Of a stretch of 64,000 bases of DNA, positions 55,201-64,000 are shown piece after piece (the first letter of the stretch is position 1; each line of letters starts with the position of its first letter). A program made the translations under genes and the position numbers. This DNA comes from Monomorium pharaonis (taxonomy: Eukaryota > Arthropoda > Insecta > Hymenoptera > Formicidae). The notes beneath the pieces are model-generated. The model was not told the origin of the DNA. It saw only the letters and a list, made by a program, of their open reading frames with translations, and did no database searches. The stretch lies in the NCBI RefSeq assembly GCF_013373865.1, contig NC_050471.1, positions 14,760,983 to 14,824,982 on the forward strand, in the 5' to 3' direction.

Positions 55201-56640
55201 TGTGGTTAAGACGGAAGCCAGAAGTCAGCACAAAGAGAATGCGGAAACTTTAGATTCACTCTACGAGGCGGGAGGCCGTCGAGGCTCTCCGCTCGCCAAC
55301 CACAACAATTATAATATGTCCGAAATCAGTATTCGCAGTAATATAGAACGCAATTATCAACTACAAAATGACTGTCGGTGCCGGCTTTGTCCGAGAGGGA
55401 CGTACTTAATAACTAAATATTCGGGCCAGTCGGTCCGATCTCTCGTGCGGCCACAAGACTCTACTTTGTATTTCGAGTTTCTCAACACTAATGAACAAAC
55501 AACAGCAAAAACGGTATCGGATTCGGGATCACCGGTAACACGACAAGAAACGGTATCCCTTATCCGGTCCCGCACGAAAGTCGACCGCCTTACCGAATCT
55601 TACTAAATTCCACGTGGCTGCCGAGTGATGGCCTTACAAAATCCAAAATTCTCGTCCGCCGAAGTCGAAGCACGGGGCTGGTCATCGGTGATGCGCCTTG
55701 ACGCACGGCTTACCGAACAGTGAGAAGCCCCGGTCCCGCGCCGGCCGGCTCGAGCCGTCGCGCATGCGGACGCTCTTCGATTCCCAATAGGTGGATCCGC
55801 ATGACTCGCGTGATCCTCGATCCAGCGCCGCGCTGCTTCATCTCTCGAAATGTCCGTGATAAGCACGTGCTCCACAAGTGCGATCCCTTGTGCCGGGCCG
55901 TTTCGGTTGGTCCGGCTGGCCAGGCCGCGACCAATCCGATCTTGGTGGCTGGCGGTTGACATGGCTGTGGCCGCTCTTCCGGTCTGCAGCCCGGTGACGC
56001 GTGCCCACGGCGTGATCCTTGCAGGGAGTCATCGTGTCTCAGCGCTGTAATTCGGCGCGGTCGATACCCTTGGCTCAGGGACGGCAACGCGCTGCGGGGC
56101 CCGACGCACGGCTCGGCGGGGAAACTCCTTGTAGGGCGCTTCTTCCACTGTAGATTGTTCGTAGCAGAATTCCCACGACGGCTGCTCCTCCGTCGCCTTT
56201 GACACACTTTTCAGATGAGCCCACACTCGGCGCCTTAACTTTAAATGATTGGCAACTACAAAGGGAAAACGGTATCGCGGAAACTAAAAATAAAAAAAAA
56301 AAATAAAATAATAGAACCGTATCCCCCTTGGCTCAGCGAGGAGTCGCCCCCGACCGACCCCCTCGGTCGAACTTATGCCCCTGTGACGCGCGCGCCGGAC
56401 GCGCCACGTCACAGTATTTTCCAAGTAAGGCCTGAATATTATAATACCGTCGGCATTAACATTACCCAAGGTGTACCGCATGCAGGTTGTATGGTAGGAT
56501 TTACACCTCTTTGTGTGTGTGTGTCGTGTGCTTGGCACAGAGAAAAGAATCCAATGATTCGTCACTCCCGTTATATTTTAGAACTCCAAACCTTCTCTGC
56601 TGTGCATATATATGCGTGTATGTATAAACAAAAGATGAAA
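55201..56640. other. GC-rich block with overlapping frames on both strands, unassigned
   Basis: Long open frames on both strands (for example 55202-55606 plus, 55710-56207 minus) reflect GC composition. No domain is recognised. It may be the body of the minus-strand retroelement LTR. Confidence 0.4.
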
Positions 56641-56781
56641 TAAAAAATATCTACTAGTATGTTTAAAATAATGACCCTCTACTAAAATACACTGTAAAAG
56701 TCTTTTTTGAAAACATTCTCGGACACGACCTAACATTTCTGGTGTTATTTCAGTGCAGACTCGACGAATTCTGACTTTCAT
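56641..56781 (-). pseudogene. Transposase C-terminal fragment (IS630/mariner-like)
   Basis: Minus-strand residues VRIRRVCTEITPEMLGRVRE followed by CFQKRLLQCILVEGHYFKH match the tail (I-T-P-E-M-L...R-L-x-x-C-I-x-x-x-G-x-H-F-x-H) of mariner-type transposases common in insects. Only about 45 residues remain. Confidence 0.55.
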
Positions 56782-56789
56782 ATCATCAA

Positions 56790-57390
56790 CTATTGTGTGG
56801 TGGCCACAGCGTGACGCGCGCCCGCAGCATCCGCAGCCGGGCCCGTGGCCTCAGCGACCGTGGTTAATACGCGCGGCTGCCGCTAGACGAAAATACGACG
56901 CGCTTCACTCGGAAAAGAAGTGGCACTATAAGAAGTATATAAGGGACCGCCCACGGCGAAAAAGCAACTTTCTCCAGCTTCGAGCAGTGCGCTCATTCTA
57001 AGGGTTTGCTCACAAATTGAGAAAAGTCACTTTTTTTTTGCGAGAACCTCCCTTCGGAATTGATTTTTACACAACAATTTTCAAGAAATCTTTTTTTTAA
57101 ACGACAAAATGCTATATGAGACTTTTGTAGGTGATTTGCAAAGCGTTTATTAAACATAATTTCAGCCACCCTGTAGGTACGTCTACATTCATCTAAAATT
57201 GTATTAACATGTTGAACTTCTCTTCGTAAGCATTCATTTTTATATCAATAAAAAATATTAACAAAATAAAAAAAATTTACCGATAACGATAACGTATAGA
57301 GTGATGCGCATCGTTACCGGCCGGCTCGAAAGTAGGCACATAAATGATAGCGCGATGACTATGGCCTTGACAACAACGTTCAAACGTCAG
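56790..57390. other. GC-rich stretch with TATA-like box, then AT-rich spacer
   Basis: AAGTATATAAGGGACCGCCC near 56932-56951 followed by GCTTCGAGCAGTGCGCTCATT could be an LTR promoter. No gene attached. Confidence 0.35.
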
Positions 57391-57397
57391 GCATTAA

Positions 57398-58744
57398 CCC
57401 TTTAAGAACCAAATGGACACTGTTTCTATGCATTTTTCATCGCCATAATTTCTTATGTTACAGCAGAAAAAATTGTATGAAGGTCATTCCTTATATTTTC
57501 ACTATATATTTGTTCTGTCAGATACAGTTGTTAGAATTTCGAAAATTTTATTTATTGAAAAGTTACAGCTCAATTTTCAACGAAAAATCAAAATTTTTAC
57601 GAATAGTTTTTTATAAATTTATAATTTACTATTATTTATGGTTTTTGAAAATCACCGGAACGTGGACATATCGCATTCTATATGTCTAATTGTAAGTTTT
57701 CGAAAGGCACGCAACATTTTTTTAAAATCCAGATGGTGAAAACAAAATGATGGCAAATAAGTGGACATTTCTTGAATTTTTTTATTTCTGCTGAATTTTA
57801 GTGTAGTTATAAATGAAAGATATAAAACTTTGTAGATTTCTTGAATCAAAAATTTTTTTTTCAGGAAAAAAAGATTGATTCAAAATGGCAACTCAAAAGT
57901 CTATCATGGTAGTAAAAAGCCAATATTTACTTAGAAAACCTGACTAATACCGTTAAACCCAATCGAAAAGCAGTTGCTTTTCACAAATGCATGTATATAT
58001 ATCTGTGCAAGTATCTATATATATGTGCGCGTGTGCGTACAGATGCGTTTGCGTTTGCAATTATGCACTCACGGATACATCTATTTATCTACGTTTCTAC
58101 GTTTTTACATCTACAATCTAACCATTGTCCAAATCTTATCACGAGAAGATGAACGTGAATAAGATTTACTTGTGTTTTTGTTCTTTTATTTTTTTATTTT
58201 TTGTGTTTTCATTTTTTGTTTTTTTTTGTACTTTTTATTTTCTAAGCAAATATTGGTTTTTTACAACCGTGATATGACTTTTGAGCCGCTATTTTGGATC
58301 AGCCATTTTTTCCTGAAAAAAAAAAAGAAAACTTTGATTCAAGAAATCTGCAAAGTTTTTATATTTTTCACTTATAACTGCATTAAAATTCAGCAAAAAT
58401 AGAGAAATTCGAGTTTACCATTTTGATTTAAAAAAAATTCTGCCTTTCAAAAACTTAGACATATAGAACGCGACATATTCACGTTTCGGTGATTTTCAAA
58501 AACCATAAATAATAGTAAATTAAAAATTTATAAAAAACAATTCGTAAAAATTTCAATTTTTTGTTAAAAATCGAGCTGTAACTTTTGAACAAATGGAATT
58601 TTCGAAATTCTAACGACTGTATCTGAAAGAACAACTTCGAAAACATAAGGAACGACCTTCATACAATTTTTTTTCTGCTTTAATATAAGAAATTATGGCG
58701 ATGAAAATTGCATTAAAAAAATGTCCATTTGGTCATTAAAGGAT
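57398..58744. mobile_element. Foldback MITE of about 1.35 kb
   Basis: Arms 57398-57960 and about 58240-58744 are inverted repeats. Ends are CCCTTTAAGAACCAAATGGAC and GTCCATTTGGTCATTAAAGG; the left end follows TTAA (57394-57397). The right TTAA is not preserved. The loop (57960-58240) is AT-rich. No transposase. It lies inside the long-range inverted repeat 54500-59050. Confidence 0.75.
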
Positions 58745-58825
58745 CAATGTTTTTGTGACGCAGCGCACTTACAGTAGTTTTTAGATAAATGTATTGTAAC
58801 ATTCAGGCCTTATCACTCAAAAAAT

Positions 58826-59050
58826 ACCTAACAAAAAGACATTTTATTATAGTGTTTTGGAAAGCTCTTGAGGTAAGCTACAAGAATAATAGAATATATA
58901 ATAAAAAGTAGAGTGTTCCATTTAAGAAATTAAAGATGATCTTAACGCAACTTTCAACTCCTTTGACACAACAATTTTTGTCTAAAACATTTCTAAAAAT
59001 GCTTTGTTTCCGAAATTTAAGGCTGTAATACTTTAAATGACTTGTAACTT
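58826..59050. repeat. Right arm of the long-range inverted repeat
   Basis: Reverse complement of 54500-54738, see that entry. Confidence 0.72.
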
Positions 59051-59109
59051 ATACCTTGTATAAATTACAAGTATAAAAACGAGATATGTGATGATAAGTC
59101 TGCACAATT

Positions 59110-60050
59110 ATAGATACACAGTAAAAACATTTGTGTTAAATTTGACAGACATCGCCTGTCTCGAACGATCCACAGAAACTTTTTTGTTAATTTAACATAG
59201 TAAGCATATATTCAATAGCAACAAAGATATTATGTTACATTTTAACATAAAAATAAATATAAATTTTATAATTTAACATAATTTTTATGTAACAATTTAA
59301 TGAGAAAATTATTATGAGAAAATATTATTAATGATATAACACGTGTAACATGTTACTTTCACGTTATAATAATGTTAACGTAACATTATATACAGTTACA
59401 ATAACATATTATATACGTTATTTAACATGATCATAATATTATTTTAACACGTTATATATATTAATTTAACATATTATATATGTTAAATAATGTTAAATAA
59501 TACTTATTTTAGAAATGCTAAAAAAAATTTTTTTTAATTGCATATATAGGTTGTTCATCGAAGGATCATCGAAAAAATTTTATGTGTGTATATTATTGGA
59601 TTAATCAGTCCAATATTATAATATATGTGGACGCAATTGTACTTGGTTCTCTGTTTTTGGCGAGCCCCTTTTATTCACCCAGTGTGTGAATCATTTTCAC
59701 GAGAAATGCGCCATCTCGGGGTAGATAGTGAAGTCCCCAAAAATAAAGTGGCCTTGTAAAAATCCGATTATAGAGTAAATTTAACATTTTTTTGTCAATT
59801 TTAACAGATAAATCCTATCACTGATAATAATGAACATATTTATTGTCTAAAATTAAAAGCACCCGCACATTATGTTATTTTTACACTTTTTTTCAGTTAT
59901 TCTAATAATTCAACACTTTACGTGAATTAACACAACAGCAATATGTTAAAGCTTACATGTTAAAGTTAACAAGCAAATATGTTAAATTTTAACTAAAAAT
60001 TTTAACCAAGATATTTTTTAACAAAAAAACAAAATTTTTTAATGTATACA
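59110..60050. repeat. TTTAACAY-rich element
   Basis: Dense degenerate repeats of TTTAACAT/TGTTAAA in both orientations occupy 59125-59510 and 59780-60040, with a less repetitive middle. The ends (ACACAGTAAAAACATTTG on the left, TTTTAATGTATAC on the right) are loosely inverted. Probably a non-autonomous DNA element with repeated subterminal sites. No gene. Confidence 0.55.
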
Positions 60051-60139
60051 AAATGATTGTATACAAAATGATTGTGAAATGTAGCGGGCCTGTGAAGGGT
60101 AAATAAACTAATAATGATTACACAAATTTTATGATGTTG

Positions 60140-60480
60140 TTGAATATAGGATTCAAGCCTTTTCTGTCATTTTGTAAATTAAGACCGTTGGCCGTGATAA
60201 TATTCTTTTTAATAAAAAACATTTCTGGTATTTCATGTTTTTTCGTATGTTTCTCACTATGTAAAATCTTAAGAAAAGAATTAAAATTATGGTTTCGAAT
60301 ATCCGGTGTTTACTAATTACAGAAAGTGAATTTGCCTATTTTCTGATGTCATTAGAATGTTCTTTGACACGTGTTTTCAAATGTCGTTTTGTTTGATTCA
60401 TGTAAGAGGCATTACAATCATTGCACTTAATACTGTACATAACATCAGTTTTTTTTATGATCGAGGGGATCTTTACTCTT
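60140..60480 (-). pseudogene. Penelope-like GIY-YIG remnant, third copy
   Basis: Minus-strand reading gives DVMYSIKCNDCNASYMNQTK followed by RHLKTRVKEHSNDIRK: a C-x-x-C-N-x-S-Y-x-x-Q-T-K...R-V-K-E-H endonuclease block. Then ISKHRIFE and a Lys-rich tail with NGLNLQ-like text. The YVG of the family is Y-M-N here and a stop follows the block, so it is inactive. Same strand as the 1-960 copy but a different sequence. Confidence 0.75.
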
Positions 60481-60600
60481 TTTATTAAAAAATCAATTTT
60501 TTTAGAACTTTAAATACAAAATTCAATTCATACTTATTTAATGCACGATATCCTCATTGATATCCTCAAAAAAAAAGCATAGCTAAACATGCCCTAGCAT

Positions 60601-61378
60601 AGAGTCCGACCGAAACCACTTTTTTTTGTTTCGGCCGAAACCGAAAACAAATATTCGGTCTTCTTTGAATTTCGGCCGAAACCGAAACCGAAACCGAAAA
60701 CCAAAACTTTTGAAAAAATTTATAAAAATATATAACTTAAGAGATTATTGGAAAAATGTATATTTAATATTTAAGTATTCTGTTATTGAATAAGCTTTTT
60801 ATCAGTTATTAAATAAGCTTTTATTTAAGAATGTATTAATACTTTATTATTTATTATATTTTATTACAATATAAATATATTTTTTACAAAAAACAAAAAC
60901 ATCTTTTAAAAAGTCAACCTTTAATAGAAATTATATTAGATACATTGCATAGTATAATAATATAAGTAGAGTTATATATCACAGTTTTATTATTTAACAT
61001 TATATTAAAACTTAATAATCAAAGTTAAATAATTTTATGTTGTAACATAAAAATAAAAGTTTCTCGGCATTTTTTCCCAATAAATTACTGCGTCTATCTG
61101 CATAAATCTGCCCAGCAGAGTTAAATAGTTGTTCGCTTGCTACAGAAGTCGGCGGAGCTGATAAATATTTATTTGCAGTCTTTTGTAATTGTTTGAATGA
61201 AAACGGATAAGAAATAAGAGAAGGTGCAACCGCTGGCGGCGCTGGCGTCAATGTCAGCTGACAGTTCGGTTGACACCGAAATTTACTTTTAATTTCGGCC
61301 GAAACCGAAATCAAGTCGAAATCTTTGGTCGAAACTAGCCATAACCGAAACCGAAACCGAAATTTCGGTCGGACTCTA
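60601..61378 (-). mobile_element. Internally deleted hAT element, TSD CCTAGCAT
   Basis: An exact 8-bp duplication CCTAGCAT (60593-60600 and 61379-61386) flanks 778 bp with ends AGAGTCCGACCG and CGGTCGGACTCTA. Both subterminal zones carry CCGAAA tandem repeats. Only the C-terminal part of a hAT transposase remains, on the minus strand. Confidence 0.88.
61012..61235 (-). pseudogene. hAT transposase C-terminal dimerisation domain
   Basis: Minus-strand frame ending at 61012 gives KTANKYLSAPPTSVASEQLF and SAGQIYADRRSNLLGKNAEK followed by LLFLCYNI, the classic hATC block (A-x-KYL-x-x-P-A/P-T-S-V-x-S-E-x-LFS-x-AG...N-A-E-x-L-x-FL). The domain packs the hexa- or octameric hAT transposase. The DNA-binding and catalytic parts were lost by internal deletion, so the element depends on another copy. 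Confidence 0.85.
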
Positions 61379-61439
61379 CCTAGCATCAAATGCAGTGGTA
61401 GGCCAGGAGTCAATATAGTGTGACATGGTAGCTTCGCTG

Positions 61440-63060
61440 CCACGGATAGCAGCGTCCCTCTTCCGTCACAGGCTGCGGGTTCGCGCCAGGCGGGGAATGT
61501 GAGCGAGGAGCGAGAGGGGGATCTCCAGAGGGAATCGCGACGAGCATGGCGAGCGTGCTATTAATCTAGTATAATTTGTTTCTTTGCGTGGCGACCGCCT
61601 CACGAGGGAATTCGGCGGGAAAGCAAGAGAGGACGAGAGAGCGATAGCGATGCGGTGAAGGAGGGAGGACTCCACCGGCAGCCGGGAGAGACGAGCACGC
61701 GGCCTGCACGGGGCCCCGGCGTGGCCCGGGAAAGCCACGGCCGGAGACTGGAGCAGTGGCGCCCGTCAGCACCACGAAAGTGCATCTCGGAAGGCTGCAG
61801 AGGAGCCTCGAGGAGACTAAACCCATCGGGGGAGGCGTCGGGTCCTCTCGCGGGGAGCGGAGGTCACGGCGTGCGCTGCCCCGGCGCGGGCGGTGGCCCG
61901 ACGGAACAATGAAAATTTCGCAGAGGCCTGCGAGGCCCCCGAAAGGATTACAGCGCGCACGTCCCTGCGCTTGCAGGACTGCGCGCCTTGCCGCAATTGG
62001 GTCACGGCGCGGAGACAATGCGCATGACCGAATGGGGGATCGCAGCGTCGATCCGGGATCGACCGCGATCCACCCCGCTTTTGCATGCGAGCGGTCTAGT
62101 TGATAAGTGGCGTATCGTGCCCCGTGCGAATTATCGGTGTGGCCGGTGCGAAGCCCCTAGACGAGAGCGACCGGGACGAGCCTGGAGACTGGGGAGGTGC
62201 CGGCGTCCTGGACCTTATCGGTGAGGTGGCCCGCAAGAGGTATAGTTTTGTGTGAGTGGTTGCCGGCTAGCGGAGTGGCCTAGGGTCCGTTCTGCATCCG
62301 TTTTCGGGTTGGTGCGTGAATAGCGCGGGCCGCAGGGCGGTCCTACGTTCGCGTGTTTAGTTGGGGGGATTTATCGGATGCAAGCGGGCGGGACATCAAC
62401 GCGCCGAGCCACGGGGAAGACATTCGCGAGAGCGCCCGAGTTCCGTCGGAGATTCCCCTCAATCGCGTGTGCCGCAAAGTCCTCGCGCGAGCGAGTATCG
62501 CGTCGCGAGTAGCGGGTGGACGGAACTTCCGGTTTCGAGACGAAGCAGGACGCGGCGGCGGCCGATAATCGCTTTTCGACCCTCGTGAGCCTCGTGGTCG
62601 TGGTCTATCGTTGCCGGGAGTGTCGGCACGTTCGAACGCCCGAAGCTTCTTGTACGCGGGAAACCCCGCCGGCCGTCCTTGTCGGCTGCGCGCACGCCGC
62701 CGAAGTTCTCTGTGTATTGCTCGCGTTTCTTTTTGTCCGGCTCACGTCATTGTGCCGCCTTGTTGGAACGGCGAGCATTCTCTTCGTGTTGACCGCGGTA
62801 GTATAGCAAATTAGTCGCGTCCCGGGACGCCATTACTTGCTCCTTACATTTATTGTTAATAAAGTCTGTTAACTGTTCAGCACGGAGTTGACTTCTCTAG
62901 TGTACCGTCCGCCACTTCGTGTTTCCGCCGTTGCCTGCTCCTTTACCATTCACCCCGCCCCTCTACCGTTAGGCAGAGCTGGTCGAGAGGATCGAGGCCA
63001 CCTTGGCGTAGCGACTTTCGCGAATTGACGCGTTGTCGAACGTGTCTGGCGCCCAACCAT
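61440..63060 (+). repeat. GC-rich LTR-like region with poly(A) signal
   Basis: CpG-rich sequence with many overlapping frames and no domain. AATAAAGTCTGTTAACTG near 62859 is a poly(A)-type signal. TGGCGCCCAACCATTCC (63050-63066) looks like a tRNA-primed site right after the block. The text before it resembles the minus-strand copy at 54900-55100. Probably a long LTR with its downstream internal region lost near 63180. Confidence 0.45.
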
Positions 63061-63180
63061 TCCTTGCGATAACGTGTGGCTACGATCCGAGCGCGACAAA
63101 CACGGCATCGGGGGTATCGGTTACCCTGCCGGTCTTACTGTTTTTGCTCGCGGCTTTTTCGGTCCGGGAAAAGTCGTGAC

Positions 63181-63429
63181 AATAGTTAGACCGTTTTTTG
63201 AGCTAATTTAGTTTAAAATTAATGTGTTCATTAATAATTTGGTAATTGTTTAGAATTGTGGCTTTTCTCAATTTTGAAGTTTTTCAAAAAATTTTTTTAT
63301 GAAATAATGTATTTTGTTGTCAAGTTAAAGAATTGCACGAGGGAGATAAAAAAACTACACACAAAATATTTTTTATTAAAAAAAAGTTACAGAAGTCAAA
63401 AGTCAGAAGTCTGTGACTTGCGGTCTCTC
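63181..63429. other. AT-rich spacer
   Basis: Nothing recognised. Confidence 0.5.
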
Positions 63430-63446
63430 ACACACACACACACACA

Positions 63447-63486
<40 letters not shown>

Positions 63487-63491
63487 CACAC
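63430..63491. repeat. (CA)n(CGCA)n microsatellite
   Basis: CA repeats followed by ACGC units and CA again. The frame through it is an artefact. Confidence 0.95.
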
Positions 63492-63603
63492 ACTATATAT
63501 CTGTCACGGCCGTGTAGGTACGAACATTAATGTGTGTAGGTACGAACTACGTACGTAGATCTGAATCGCATGTGTATTATACACAAATGTCGTACAACAT
63601 TAT

Positions 63604-63992
63604 TATAGTATAACTAGTAGGGGCACTTCATGTCGGCACTTTGATCTTTTTGTCTTTGATCACGTGGTATTCCGCCATGTTTTTAAATTAATATTCAGTA
63701 ACGTATCAATTGTTTAAGGAACCTGCATTATATTAACATGGCAAGAAGATGACCCACAGGGATGTTCGAGAAATGAATGTTTAAAAAGTATGTAGGCGAG
63801 GCGAAAGAAAAATGCGCTAATAGCGACTTATTCAGGTATATAAGTGAGACACGTCTGTACTCGTCAGCTTCTCGGGACTTGGTATAATCCTCTCTCACAG
63901 ACTACACACATGTACCAAAAACATGACGGATGCGCAGAACGGATCGACGCAGACCTCAGAAAACCTTGAAGTGCCCATACTAGTTATACTAT
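63604..63992 (+). mobile_element. 389-bp non-autonomous element with promoter and ORF start, TSD AACATTAT
   Basis: AACATTAT at 63596-63603 and at 63993-64000 flank inverted ends ATAGTATAACTAG, extending to about 26 bp with one mismatch in the GGGCACTTCA part. Inside are GTATATAAGTGAGAC near 63835, a start-site-like TCAGC, and an ATG near 63923 (MTDAQNGSTQTSENLEVP) that runs open into the right terminal repeat. The 8-bp duplication fits hAT or P superfamily. It looks like an internal deletion retaining the promoter and first codons of a lost gene. Confidence 0.72.
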
Positions 63993-64000
63993 AACATTAT

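Noticed and set aside
55202..56643. Several long frames on both strands in GC-rich sequence
   Set aside because: Simultaneous open frames on both strands reflect few stop codons in GC-rich DNA; no domain recognised.
61566..62806. Arg/Pro-rich frames in the GC-rich block
   Set aside because: Same composition effect; the block has LTR-like features instead.

Overview
The window is eukaryotic, AT-rich and almost gene-free. It looks like an intronic or intergenic stretch of an arthropod genome, most likely a hymenopteran insect and plausibly an ant. The reasons are the mix of element families (Transib, piggyBac, hAT, pogo, Polinton/Maverick, Penelope-like and errantivirus-like LTR elements), the AT-rich background with GC-rich retroelement islands, and one intron-flanked exon of a conserved metabolic gene. 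The taxon is an inference; no species marker is present. The only convincing host-gene piece is one exon (50708-50981, minus strand) of a 2-oxoglutarate dehydrogenase-like E1 protein closest to DHTKD1, bounded by a GT donor and a pyrimidine-tract/AG acceptor.

Layout. 1-5.9 kb: decayed Penelope-like pieces, a solo LTR (2434-3166), and a 1-kb palindromic element whose arms each carry a tRNA-Thr-like Pol III unit (3517-4522). 5.9-24.4 kb: an env-bearing Ty3/gypsy (errantivirus-like) element. Its 5' LTR is at 6940-7435. Its tRNA-Leu primer site is split by an 8.3-kb Transib transposon, which was entered by a 4.4-kb foldback element, which was entered by a 2-kb LTR-like element. Its gag is split by an element with minisatellite arms, itself holding a TTAA-flanked MITE. 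Pol and Env are broken. 25.6-27.8 kb: wreck of Polinton capsid genes. 28.5-33.4 kb: a pogo-like transposase gene split by a hAT element (8-bp duplication TATATTAC), which carries a Transib-type MITE (5-bp duplication CGACG). 34.1-35.0 kb: a second minisatellite-armed element.

35.75-42.46 kb: a complete, apparently young Ty3/gypsy retrotransposon. It has 901-bp LTRs with only two differences noticed, a tRNA-Lys primer site, Gag, Pol in the -1 frame behind a G GGA AAC heptamer, and an unexplained 258-residue proline-rich third ORF preceded by a TATA-like box. 43.2-44.0 kb: inverted copy of the 5.9-6.7 kb repeat. 44.1-50.7 kb: a hAT-like unit stuffed with an old LTR fragment, LINE remnants and MITEs, ending 24 bp inside the intron next to the host exon. 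51.1-53.7 kb: a nearly intact piggyBac. 54.2-64 kb: GC-rich LTR-retroelement termini, long inverted repeats, a TTTAACA-rich repeat, a Penelope fragment, a deleted hAT with only its C-terminal domain, and at the very end a 389-bp MITE holding a promoter and an ORF start.

The elements do not cooperate as a system; they form an archive of nested insertions whose order can be read from target-site duplications. The most unusual items are the third ORF of the young gypsy element, the palindromic tRNA-armed element, the minisatellite-armed family, and the Transib insertion inside a retroelement primer-binding site. Coordinates of decayed elements are approximate unless a target-site duplication is given.
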